Positions 11,832 to 22,903 of a stretch of DNA of 59,892 nucleotides are shown here, in pieces; the stretch's first letter is position 1; each line of letters starts with the position of its first letter. A program made the position numbers and the translations under genes. The notes under the pieces are model-generated. The model was given only the letters and a program-made list of their open reading frames with translations, ran no database searches and had not been told where the DNA came from. Source of the DNA: Gonapodya sp. JEL0774 (Eukaryota; Monoblepharomycota; Monoblepharidomycetes; Monoblepharidales; Gonapodyaceae); the NCBI GenBank assembly GCA_027604505.1, contig JADIIX010000116.1, forward strand, positions 1 through 59,892, in the 5' to 3' direction.

Positions 11832-12060
11832 TCGAAGGGGAGCTGCGGTTGTGGACAGATTCAGCATGTGGTTGATGTGGTGTGGTGTGGTGCGGACTGT
11901 GGCCATTGTTGGGGGTGCTCTGTGGCCCGATCATGACTTCGCCGATCATCTGCGTCCCAAGTTCCTATCCCTGTCGCCTCCCCCCCATTCTCTGCTCTCC
12001 CCCTCATTCCTTCCTCGAACTCCAATCTGATCTCCTCCTGCCTGCATCGTTTCCCTCCCA
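11832..12060. promoter_or_regulatory. Shared promoter of the two head-to-head surface-protein genes
   Basis: About 229 bp between the inferred starts of the FG-GAP gene (minus) and the fibro-slime gene (plus). The plus-strand side is strongly pyrimidine-rich near 11950-12060, typical of fungal leaders. No TATA box is obvious. Shared regulation is inferred from the head-to-head arrangement. Confidence 0.45.
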
Positions 12061-15000
12061 ATGCGCCACTCCCTCTCCCTCTCCCTCTCCTCTCTTCCCC
12101 CGACTCTTTCCCTCCTGCTGCTCTGCTTTCTCCATCAATCCGCACGCGCTCAATACCCGCAAAACGTCACTGTATCGGGATTCATTCGAGGCAGGTCTTC
12201 TTCTTCTTATTCCGATTCCCTGTTCTTGCCCACTCCTGCCCACACCCCACGCTCTCTTCTCTTTATTCTCCCTCTCTTCTTCTCTCCTCCAAAACCCAAT
12301 TCAGACATGCCTCGACTCCATCCCGATTTCGAGCTGGCACATGCCGCTGGCATTCAACAGGGCTGGTTGTCTCAGTACCTGCTCTCTTCTGGAAAGGCAC
12401 TCGCTACTCCGTATCAGCTCCGCGGAAACGCTTCCTTCGCCGCACCAAATGGAAACACTGGTCCCTACACCGTGTGGCCCGCAACCTCTCTCACCACAAA
12501 CATCACCAACTATTTCCACGGCTCTTTCTACTTTGAAGAGGTGCGTACTCTGTAAGAGAACTGTTTGCTCTTGTTGTGTTCGTGAAGATGACTCCACGTC
12601 TTCGTGACCCACTGTGATCGCGGCTGCCGCCAACCTCTTTGACGGCCTACGATCCTCCAAAAGTGGTGAGTCCTCACCACAGTTCCACCTCGCCGTGACA
12701 TGTTTCTCTGAAACCCACCGCGTCTGCCCTCCCACTCCCCCCACCTCCCCCATCCAAGGTTCCAAGACACACCCTACATCAACATCCTGTACCCCGTCAC
12801 CCTCACCTTGACCCTCGCCAACGCCACCACCGGCACCTACGTCTACGACAGTAGCGTCGCCGACTCCACGGGACGGAAGGGGTTCTTCCCTGTCGACGTC
12901 AAGGGGTACGGCTTGCGAGAGGTAAGAAAATTGTGCCCGTGCGTGTCCGGGTGGGAAGCGGGACGAGACAGTCAAGAGTGATGGTAACAAGAGCGGGCGG
13001 TTGCGCGTACCCCTTTTTAGACCGACACCAGCGTCGACCCCAACACACCAGGAAGCTCGTACCCTAACCGAAACTTTGCCTTCACGTCCGAGTTCCGATA
13101 CAAGTTCTTCTACAGAGGTGCAATATTCAGATGAAGCATTTCAGGACCTCCACCAACCAACCACTCAATCCTCCCGCGCTGGGGGCCGCCGGGCCGCGCC
13201 CCCGGGCGGAGCGGGGCGGCGCGNNNNNNNNNNTCCTCCCTCCCTCCCACCCTCCCCCCGACCCCGAACGCCCCCCCCCCCCCACCCCGTATCCTTCCAT
13301 CCCCAAAGGCGGCGAAGTTTTCTCCTTCTCGGGCGACGACGACCTCTGGGTGTTTGTCAACAACCGGCTCACCGCGTGCGACCTCGGCGGTCTCCACGCC
13401 GCCGCGACCTGCAGCTTCGCACTCGACAACATTAAAACCACCCACAATCTCACCCTGAATAGAGCTTGTAGGTGGTTTTTGTTTTTGTCCCCCCCTCAGT
13501 CATCACGGACATGGCTTGGTTGCTGTTGTTGCACACCACACGGGTTCTTGCTATACTAATGGGCCGGTTTCACACTCCCGTGGCCCATCTCAAAACTACC
13601 CCCGCCGCTGTTCCCCTCCCGCTCCCGCAGACGACATCTACGTCATCGGCGCCGAGCGGCACACCACGGCGTCCAACTTCAAGATCACCACATCCATCCT
13701 CCCCAGCAACACGGCACCCATCGCCTACAGCCAGACCGGTGACAAGGCCGTGTCCCTTTTGGAAAACAGCGACCCGGTCACCGTCACCTTGGCCATTTCC
13801 GACCCCGATCCGTGGCAACAGACCTTCACAGTCGTGGTGCTCACCGGGCCGCTGGGGGGCACGATCAACGTGCCGGTCGGAAGCAATATCACGATCGGGG
13901 CGAGTGGGGGCGCCGGGTCGCAGAGTTCCATGTATTACTACGGGATCACGGTGGGTTTTCGGGGCGGGGGGTGGGTCACACTCAATAGAGGAGCAGCGTG
14001 AAAAAAGAGTTGGAACGGGCAGCGGCACGAGACACACATTTTCACAATTACTTTCTTTCTTGTTTTGTTGTGTGTGTGGATGTGTGTGTGTGTGTGTGCA
14101 GTATCAACCAAACAAATACTTTTACGGAGTCGACAACATCACCTTCCAAGCCTCGGACGGCACCGACACCTCAAACATCGCGACGGTCCAGTTCGCCGTC
14201 CAGTTCGTGGACCGTGAGTGGTTTGTACTCTTGTTCGTGAAGTAAGTTTCTGATCCGTTCCACATGTCGCACCCCACCTCCCTCCTGTCCAGAACCCCCC
14301 GCCCCGCTCACCAACATGTCCATCAACGCGACCATCCCCACCCCCGTTTCCATCACGCTCAACGCGACCGACATCGACACACCGGCCTCACAACTCCGGT
14401 ACTATGCGGGGCCCGACAGTCAGCTCGGAACCTACACCGTCGACTCCCAGTCGGGGAACTTGACGCTGTACCCGGAGCTCGCCGGGTCGGGAACCATACC
14501 CTGGATCGTGAGCGATGGGACGTACAACGTGACGGGATATGTGAACGTGACGGTGTGGCCGGCTCCGAATGGTTGAGTATTGGAACGGCACCCCGAGAGT
14601 GATTGATGCGGCCGTGCAAAGTGCCCAAAGATTCACCCCGCGACTCGGTTTTTTCTCACACCTTGTCTGCACCCACCCACGCAAAGTCCCCCCCACGGTC
14701 TTCAACTCCTCATTCAACTGCACCGTCGGCGACACTGTCGTGAGGAAGCTGAATGCCACCGACCCCGACACCCCAGATGCCTCGATCGTGTTCTTTGCGC
14801 TCAAGTCCACCTCGATCGGAAACATCGAACTCGACCCAAACGGAACGCTATCGTTCTACTGTGGGATGGAGGGCAATGATACGCTTTTGTACAGGGCGAA
14901 GGATGTTGTCAGTGTTTCGGACGTCGCGTACATCTTTGTCAGGGTGTTTCCGGCACCAGGTGAGTTTTATTGTACGGAACGATGACACAAACCCGAACCT

Positions 15001-15352
15001 CTGGTTAGCTGCAGTTGATTTGACTACTTTTGCTTAAAACACGTTCATTTTTAGCCGGCGGTGGCCTCCCTCTACCGGTTGTCATTGGAATCGGTGCAGG
15101 GGCTGGTGTAGCACTGATTGTCGGCACGGTACTGGGGGCATACTTTCTTTACACGACCGTGGCTGCAAAGAAATTCGAGGACCTGTGGAGGAAAGAGTTT
15201 GCAAGTGCTCAGATCAAAGAAAATCCTCTGTGAGTGCCACTGCATCGATTCGCCTGTGACCAGACCCGCTCGCTCATTCTCTTGGCTTGTACGGCAGGTA
15301 TGCGGCCACCGGGGGAGGAGAGCGTTCAAATCCACTATACAATGGAAGATGA
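12061..15352 (+). CDS. Fibro-slime/cadherin-like type I adhesin with double NPxY tail
   Basis: Exons: 12061-12190, 12305-12540, a possible 2-nt microexon 12664-12665, 12759-12921, 13021-13117, 13309-13467, 13631-13950, 14102-14213, 14293-14571, 14687-14959, 15055-15229 and 15298-15352. They total 667 codons with all phases consistent. A signal peptide ends near QSARA|QYPQN. Residues about 40-265 form a fibro-slime (PA14-like) domain: FIRDMPRLHPDFE, FQDTPYIN, GKGFFPVD-like, FSFSGDDDLWVFVNN, DLGGLHAAATC and GAERHTTASNFKIT. Three tandem beta-sandwich (cadherin-like/Big) repeats follow, each with an ISDPDP, NATDIDTP or NATDPDTP motif. A Gly-rich helix (VVIGIGAGAGVALIVGTVLG) crosses the membrane. 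The tail contains KKFEDLW, KENPLYAATGGGERSNPLY and ends NGR, closely resembling integrin-beta and Dictyostelium Sib tails that bind talin. Intron 1 appears to be GC-AG. A 10-N gap lies inside the 13118-13308 intron. Confidence 0.82.
13182..13262. other. Assembly gap (10 N) with artefact-like G/C flank
   Basis: Ten N at 13224-13233 are preceded by about 40 bases of nearly pure G/C palindromic sequence unlike the neighbouring exons. The gap falls inside an intron, so the predicted protein is unaffected if the flanking splice sites are right. Similar sequence caps the right end of the window (59815-59892). Confidence 0.8.
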
Positions 15353-15468
15353 TCAAGAACAAGATTTTCGTGTATTTGTATGACCGAATTTAATTAAATT
15401 TACTCGATAATTCATATTTTGGAGAACATGCCGGCCTTTCCTCCTTTGTGGGAATGGCACAAAGAAGT

Positions 15469-18400
15469 TCACATTTTCACTTCCAACCGACATCTGAAAC
15501 GAGAAGCGTAAAAGCAATCAGAAATGTTTTCGTCAACGGCATCGACCTCCCAATCGTATCACTCACATGGGACACACGCCGTTTCCCCTCAACCAATTTT
15601 TGACACAATCTCCATGATAGCTGTGCAAGCACGGTAACACTGCCAACTCCTCCCCGTCGACGAAATCCTCCAAACATACTGTACAACGACTTTCGTCACT
15701 CCCATCACTCCCCTGCCCAGTTGGAGCGACCGCACGGTACTTCTTGGTCGGCAAACCTGCGACGGACCGCTCATCAAGGCCCCGCTGCTTTACTTCACCC
15801 ACTCGCTCACCAAGGGCAAGCAATGTTTCATAGTCCGCGCCCTCTATCGCATCGTCGGGCAAGTAGTTCGCGATGTTAAATGCCACTCCCATTCCACCGC
15901 CGTTGCCGAATTGCCGGCCCGGCATACCTGGGAACGGTAACTGAGGTCCTAAAATGTCCGCAACGTCAAAGATACCCATCTCATGCAAAGCGTGAACCAT
16001 ATCCGGATCTATCACAATGTTGTGATGTCTGCTCTGCCGCAGTGGACGGAAGTCACCTAAAGGCTCCTCCAGCCCAATATCCTCATCCGCAAAATGGACC
16101 AGATGGTCCACAGGGGGGTTCATTCTTCCATTCACCAAAAAGCCGTTCCCACCGCCTCTGCGGCTGCCCCTGCTACCCCTTCTAGGTCTCAATGACCTGC
16201 CAACACCCCCAAATATCTCCTCCACTCCCTCAACTCTCACGCCCATCCCCTCGTACTCCTCCATCTGCAACCGCATCGCCAATTCCTCATCCGTCAAACC
16301 CACTTCCGCATTCCGCTCCGACCCAACGGCTTCTCGTGTAATTATCACCCTGTCCCGGCCCCTCTGCGATTCCACACTTGCTCCCCGTATCATCCGTGCC
16401 GCCGTCGGCTGCATGGAAGGTGAGACGAACCCCCGCACCCGGCCTGCAGGAGACACCCTCCGTCGAGAAGCAGGTGGCACTGGAGGTGCCACAACAGTTG
16501 CTCTGGAGGACGTCCCAAGTCTAGGCCGGGTTGAATGGCCCCGCACAGACACATCCGCTACGACATCTCTCGATATGTCCCCAAACGTCCTTGAAAATTC
16601 CGATCTTCCACTGGTAGTCCCTCTTGATCCACCAGCGCGAAGTTGAGTCTCTGCTACGGCACTCCCCCCCCTTCTGGCAGTCCCTAACGTAGTCCGCACC
16701 ACTCTCCTGTTCACTGTCCCCCGTGGCAATCCTTCGTCAGTATCAGAATCCGAGTCAACCTCGATCACTTCTCGCTCTTCTTCCAACTCCCGTCTGGCCT
16801 GTCTGTCTCTTTGTGCTCTTCCCGCCCCCGACACCGCTCCATCTGCTCCAGTCGGCGCCCTCCTCGGTCTCGAAAAAGCGTTTCCTGACCTCACTGCAGC
16901 TGGACGAGTCACCGTGGACCTTGTGTCCACCTCCCTCGCGTAGTAAGCAGCCACACCTTCTATCCGGTCCGCCCTCCTCGTAGTTCGCTCTCCACCATTC
17001 ACAGACGCCGCAGACGCAGTCGCGTCCGAGCCAATTATCGATGACGTCCTCTGAGGTAGTATTGGCGGCCTGGAAAGTGTGACCACGTGTCTGCGCTGCG
17101 GTGGAGGCGGGGGTGGGGAGTGGGGCCGTGGTGGCGAAAGCGGACTGTCGATGTCTGGTCGAAGGTATGAGAAACCGGGATAAAACGTTTCCATGGGCTC
17201 ATCAAACCTGTCGTATGGGGGAAGATCATCGAATGGCGGTGCTGCCGCAGCTTCAGCCAACACAACGTCGGCTTCAGCGGCCTCGTCTCGTTGCAGGCGA
17301 GAGCTTTCACGCCAAGAGGGTGAGCGTGGGATGGCGGAAGCAGCCCACGGTTCGTCGCTGTTATCGGGGGGATTTGAAGGGGAGGAACGAGGCCAATCGT
17401 TGGTTCCAAGCTCCAGCAACGCATTGCCAAATCCGCTCATGCGCTCGGAAGAGCCATTTACAGGAGACCAAGGCACTCGTCGGTCCTCCTGTGCGCCGAA
17501 AACCTCGCCATTAGTTCTCATCCCATGTGTGCTTCTCCAGCCCCCGAGAAGTTGCTCCAGCGAGAACCCATTAGACGATTCGACCCTGAGATCTATCACG
17601 GGAGGAGACGAGGAGAGTGAGGCACGCTGTGTAGTCGCAGCGGTAGACAGCCCGTCCTCGGATGAGGAGCCATCAATAGATTCTGCTCTGGCTGGATCAC
17701 CCAAAGCGCCTTGCAACTGGTTGGCGCGACTCCAAGATTTGTCGCAAGAGGTACCATTCAAGGTGACGACTAACCATGCAGATATCATAGGATAAGAGAA
17801 TAACTGAGACGCCGTATGAATGCAGGCACTCATGAACCCACCAGTATTCCCTTCGTGGGGTATTTCCCGCTCACGTGGCTGTGCCAGTCCACGTAGCCAG
17901 TTCCGTCTGCCAGAGCCACTTTGCGGCCCTTGTCCATCATCGGTTTCAGATCCGCTCGCATCATCACTGACTATTGGGTCCTTCTGTTTAAGTGCGATGC
18001 TGCCACGTTCTTTCACCTCGTGTGTGGTACGGGAGGACCTGTTGTTACGGACTATACTGGTGTCCAACGTCGGGAGCGGATCACGATTCGGGCTACTTTC
18101 CACAACCACATGCGCTTTCGATTGAGTCACGCTCGCGACGATTGCGAACGGTTCGTGCGCTAGTGGGCTTCCGGTATCGGAATCGTCATTGATGACGGGA
18201 GTGTGGTCACGGGGAACACGAGGGCGGTTGCCGGCTGAGGAAGTGGAGTGTTTTCCAGACACAAAATCGGAAGTAAAAGAATTGCGGGTTTTAGCAGATG
18301 AGGAGATGGTGGGGCGAGTATGAGTTAGCGCAATGGACGGCGGCACAGATGATGAGGAGGAGTGTGTGGGGAATTTAACTGCGACATGGGTGGTAGCACG

Positions 18401-18853
18401 AGATGCGGGTGCACCGGCGGTGGAGGAAAATGAAGTTGGGGACGTATTGGACGAAGGAGTCTTCGCATTCACATTCAGAGCTGACAAGTCCGTAGAATCA
18501 CCCGTCCGTTTCCTTTTTCTTTGGACGTCTCGCAAGTTTGTAGAATGTGGATCGGAGGAGAATCCACCATATTTTGACAGGGAAGATCCTCCTCTGAGCG
18601 CAGAGGATTTGTTTTGGAGTCCATCGACATCGAAGGAGTGCGCTTTGCTCATTCTTCCTGTTCGATGGCCATCACCGGAACTCTTACCCTTGGAAGGCAA
18701 GGTTCCCCCAAACGCCAGATCCTCCTTATCTGTCCAGCCGGTTGCTCCATGATCGCTCATGTTGCCGGTTGGCTGAGAGTGGCCATTTTCGTCCGTACCG
18801 GGGCCGTTTCCCAAACGACCGTTGCGCCGCATTTCCACTGCAACCGCGCTCAT
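15469..18853 (-). CDS. RING-H2 E3 ubiquitin ligase, large disordered N-terminus
   Basis: A long exon (18853-15567) and a last exon (15493-15469) join in phase 2, so the RING closes as GVCPICRLEV. The finger reads C-x2-C (CTVCLEDF), CLHSYHGDC, then NGVCPICR, a C3H2C3 RING-H2 that should recruit a ubiquitin-loaded E2. The remaining roughly 1000 residues are low-complexity Ser/Arg/Pro-rich and probably disordered. They include an acidic patch (REVIEVDSDSDTDEGL, a possible SUMO-interacting motif because of the VIEV core) and TDEELAMRLQMEEYEG, a UIM-like helix. The stretch read from 17841 to 17770 is hydrophobic and unlike its surroundings. It has a GTGGGT donor, a TTAG acceptor and is 72 nt, so it is probably an in-frame intron. 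The overall plan recalls Arkadia/RNF111-type ligases, but the substrate is unknown. The 3' end is convergent with the adhesin gene, 116 bp away. Confidence 0.8.
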
Positions 18854-19489
18854 AGCGGGAAGATGAGAGAACTTCCTCGCAATTCCCTTTATCCGCGATC
18901 TGCTTGTGGAAGTGATTCCCCGCTGTCAGGAGACCACCGCCCAAGTCAAACCACCGCCTGGTGGACTGTAGCAGAGGCGGATTTCCTTCACAGAATTGAC
19001 TTGTTGAAGTCGAATGAGTATTCTTGCACGTGTGCTTTCGGTGGACTGAAACGATCGAGACAGTCGAGTTGCGCAACCGATTGTCGGTCGTCCAATTGAA
19101 CTCCCTCGCTCGAGTGGCACTAAATAATTTGTATGAAGATCACCCCAAAGCAGTTCACTATTAGATCAAACTCTGTATCAAACACCCAGACAAGCCTAAC
19201 GTCCTTATTTTGTGGTGCTTCGCTAGTTTTGGCGGTGATCTGACTCCGTGGGATGCTGTAAATGGGAGAGCTTGAGGGCCCGAGTTTTGATCCTGGCTCG
19301 CCCCTCTTGGGAATTGCAGTGCAAATAACTTCCTTGGAGAAGAATGTATTGAGACAGATAATGAATTCTACAGAGTTCCCATGGGCTGCCAGTGTGACTC
19401 CAGCTTATGTTAACCCAATTCAACTCAACCGAACTGTGTCGTGTCGAAAAACGCATAGGGCCACATTAGCTGAGGAACATGTTATTCCT
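18854..19489. other. Intergenic between RING ligase and SRV2
   Basis: 636 bp holding the 5' region of the RING gene and the 3' region of SRV2, both on the minus strand. I see no conserved ORF here. Confidence 0.6.
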
Positions 19490-21876
19490 TCATTGATCGC
19501 GAATCACACTCACGTTGTGGCTGACCAGCTCAGTCACCAAGGCCCCATTCACCAGCTTCGTCCGGAGCTGCTCAGCAACGGGCTTCTCCACCCAATCATC
19601 CCCCACTTGGAAGCTGACGTTCATCTCGGAACTCTTCGAGGACAGGATTTCAACGTCACGAGAGTCATTGCTCAAGTAGATCTGGAAGCCGTCGGTTTTG
19701 TCAACGGAGATGGTGGGAAGCTTGCCAGTCACTTGCAGCTGAATAGACTTGCAGTTCACGGATTCAACTGTGGCAACGACAGATTCGACCACGACACCGC
19801 ACTTCTTGCAGTTATCTTTGGGAGTGACAAGGGCGAGCCGCACGGAAAATTCGATCAGCACCACACGGGAATCATGCACTCTATATGCAAGGAACTCACC
19901 AATGGTTACCCCATTACACTTTCCCTTGATCTGAACAGTGCATCCTGCGAGGTTATAAAGGACCACGCCCTGACGCATGTCAGTGATCTCCACGACCAGC
20001 TCGGTGTTGTTCGTGTAATTTTCCTGATGTTTGTGATTCTCTTGCCAAATTCGCCAAACAACAGTGACCATGATTGCAGCTCACCACAAACCACTTGGAT
20101 CCATCCAGCTCCATGCGCGGGGGTTTAGCAATTGTACTGGGCTTGCCGGCCGCCGACGTTGGCGCACTCTCAGATTCTAAAGTCAAGAGAACCAGGATCA
20201 GGGTCCACTCCCACATGTGCACTCCATAACTTCCTCCATCCCCATCACCGCAGCTCAAAGTGACATAAGAGACTCACTCTTGTCCCCAGGTACCACGCTG
20301 GCCCCCCTCAATGCTGGGTTCTTGTGTGTCATCTGAGATTTGTCCACGTGCTTCAATCCGGCGGTCACTGCTTCACCCTTAGATAACTCGGCGAACATCG
20401 ACATACGCGCCGCGCCATCATCGGGCTTGCCGGAGTCGGCGGAAGCTGGCGCGGGTGGTGGAGGAGGGGGAGGGCCCGGGGGAGGTGGAGGTGCCCCACC
20501 CGAAGGTTTGGTGGCGGTGGGTGCGGACGCGGCGAGTATAGACTTGGCGTCACCACCCTGAACAGTGAGAAGAACAGCATAGCAGAGTATAATGGAGAGC
20601 CCGGGATATTTGGAGTTAACCGGAACTGATGAGGCACTGGCAACTTTGACAAGATTGGATAACACAACCGACTTTCGGGTTCCACACCAATCCTGTAGTG
20701 TGATGTTTTTTGACGTACAGGTGCAGTTCCGAGAGGAGGTCAAGCAGAGACTTAGCCCAGTCAACGTGCGATTTGTCTCTGTTGTGTGATGAAGTGCGAC
20801 AAAATACAAGGAAGGGGTCAAGAAAGAGTGCAGAGCCCGCACAAAGAGAAAGAGAACCATAGATGTTAGAATGTCGTTTCCCACAAGCCGTCTCTCATAG
20901 ACTCTTTATGAAGAGTCAAACAACTCCACAGCCGAACCAAACAACACCCACTTGTCCTTAAACTCCTTAAGCACTCTGTTGGTATAGAACTGGGCCGCTT
21001 GCTTCATTTCCTCGACATATGGTGCTGGTTTGGGTTCCTTTTGTTGATGACGAAGAACAGGGATGGTGTGAGTGCGTGGAATAAACGCTCACAACCTTCG
21101 CTACAGCGTAGAGATTGACAGCAATAGCCTCCTGCATTAAATCATGAGAACCACTCTGAAGATATCTCACAAAAACGACAACACTGAGCCCTGTGATCCT
21201 CCTGGGTGAGGGATTTATCCCCCTACCAAAGGTGTGCCATCCAAGATTCTCAGAAACTCACGATCATGACCCACCCCAGTCCAGGAGCTCCCTCCGCAAC
21301 TGCACTCAAATGATTAAACAAGGGGCTCGGCCTGTTCTTGTCCTTTATCTCCACCACTTTCTGGAGGGCCGGCTGCAAGCCCGACGAGACAACCAGAGTC
21401 TGCAGAGTAGGGGCATCGGGTTTCTTCGCAAGGGAGGCGGTGGATATGATTTGGAGCTGGGAGGCGAAGGCGGTTTGGATGTGGAGGGACTGCAAAAGGA
21501 GACGAACGGTGGTTGAAACGAAAGAGTGTTTGCGGGTTCGCAGAGCGGTGGGTTTGTTCCATATATGGGTGTCGCGCCACTCAAACCTCTCATTTCGACT
21601 GTCCAAGATCCTCACCTGCTCTTTTACCAACCCTCCAACACTTTCACTGGCTGCTAAAAACGCCCTCAGCTGAGTCTTGATGATTTCATCGTAGGCCTGC
21701 GCCGCAGGACTCATAGTTTCGGCTTCTACCAAGGCCTTCTTATCTGCGGACGCAGTGCCAGCAGGGGAGCGGGCTGAGGGTGGAACTGGAGCTGGTCCTT
21801 TTGAGAGGGCTTCGAGGCGAGACGTGGCGGTCTCCAGTCGCTTAATTAGCTCTGCAAGAGTTGCACTAAAGGACAT
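19490..21876 (-). CDS. SRV2: Adenylyl cyclase-associated protein (CAP/Srv2)
   Basis: CAP recycles cofilin-bound actin: its N-terminal helical domain helps sever filaments and its C-terminal beta-helix catalyses nucleotide exchange on G-actin. Eight exons join in phase: 21876-21616, 21489-21262, 21037-20952, 20778-20673, 20557-20278, 20176-20085, 20023-19900 and 19815-19490, giving 500 aa, normal for the family. Visible blocks: LAELIKRLETATSRLEALS (cyclase-binding and oligomerisation coiled coil), NRPSPLFNHLSAVAEGAPGL, AQFYTNRVLKEFKD, HVDWAKSLLDLL, KKHHTTGLVWNPK, a proline run (GAPPPPPGPPPPPPPAPAS) for profilin or SH3 binding, a WH2-like FAELSKGEAVTAGLKHV and HKNPALR. The C-terminal CARP beta-helix follows: VEITDMRQGVVLYNLAGCTV, DNCKKCGVVVESVVATVESV and KSSEMNVSFQVGDDWVEKPV. 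The start is the only ATG directly preceding the coiled coil. Confidence 0.95.
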
Positions 21877-22903
21877 GAGGTATGCAGGAACGGAAGGGGG
21901 TGAATTTGATGAGATACTGCAACAATTGGATGGGTTCACTGATTCGCGGCGCACTCCTTTCCAATCCGTTCAAATTGTATTTACGCGTCGACGGTCAGAA
22001 ATCAGGTGCTCCAAAAGCAAAGCAGACATGAAACCCCGTCATCGTTGGCCGCGTTCATTCATGCCCTCACTGTCGTCGCATCCCAGTTGAAACAATGCAA
22101 CTCAGTTTTATGAGTTTACATATGTCAAATGCCACGCCCTGAGAGAGAGACTGAAATCTCCATGTAAAATGCACGTGATTTTGGCAGGGATTCCATTTGA
22201 GTGTGAATGAGAACTCGACGGCATTTCGGACATGTGAACGCCTGTCACAATCCCGCCGACACTGAGGCGACTACCCCCCATCGTAGCCGATACTACTACG
22301 GAAATGCTTCCCGATTTCGCAAGGGGATAGCAGTATGGGGCATTGATTGAACTCACCTTTATAAAACGGATTCAGGTTGAAAGATTGGTTGGGATTGTGT
22401 TGGAGAGCAGGAAGGGAGCCAGGGGAATGAGGAGACCCAAGCGCATGAAAAAACCGCGAGCTCAGATGAACATATTGGAATCAGAAGGAGGACTCGGGAG
22501 GCGGCAACGCACGCTTCAGCCATGGTGGTAAAATTGAGTGCTCGCTTGAAATGTTACTATAGTGTGATTACCACTGCACTCTGCAGACTGCTACACACCC
22601 CCCCTCCCCACCCCCACCCCCGAGTGCATTCTCCAACTGACTTCAGGGATGGCCCCAATCAAAGAAACTGATTCCATTCTCTAGTGCATTATAAAGCAGC
22701 CGCTAGTTTTCACGGCTTTCTCCTGCCGCGCATCTGTGTGAACGATTGCCCTAAAACCAAGCTGCAAAAGTATCTCACTGGAGCTCACACATTGCCTTGT
22801 ACCTGTGCACCCAGTATAGGAGAAAACCGGAGAAACGGTTTTGGGTGCCATGGAATGTCCACACGAACCCTTCACAACGAGATATTCCAACGGACTCAAC
22901 AAA

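Noticed and set aside
19262-20128. 288-codon plus-strand ORF antisense to SRV2
   Set aside because: It lies exactly over the conserved CAP C-terminal exons and shows no similarity of its own. It is a codon shadow.
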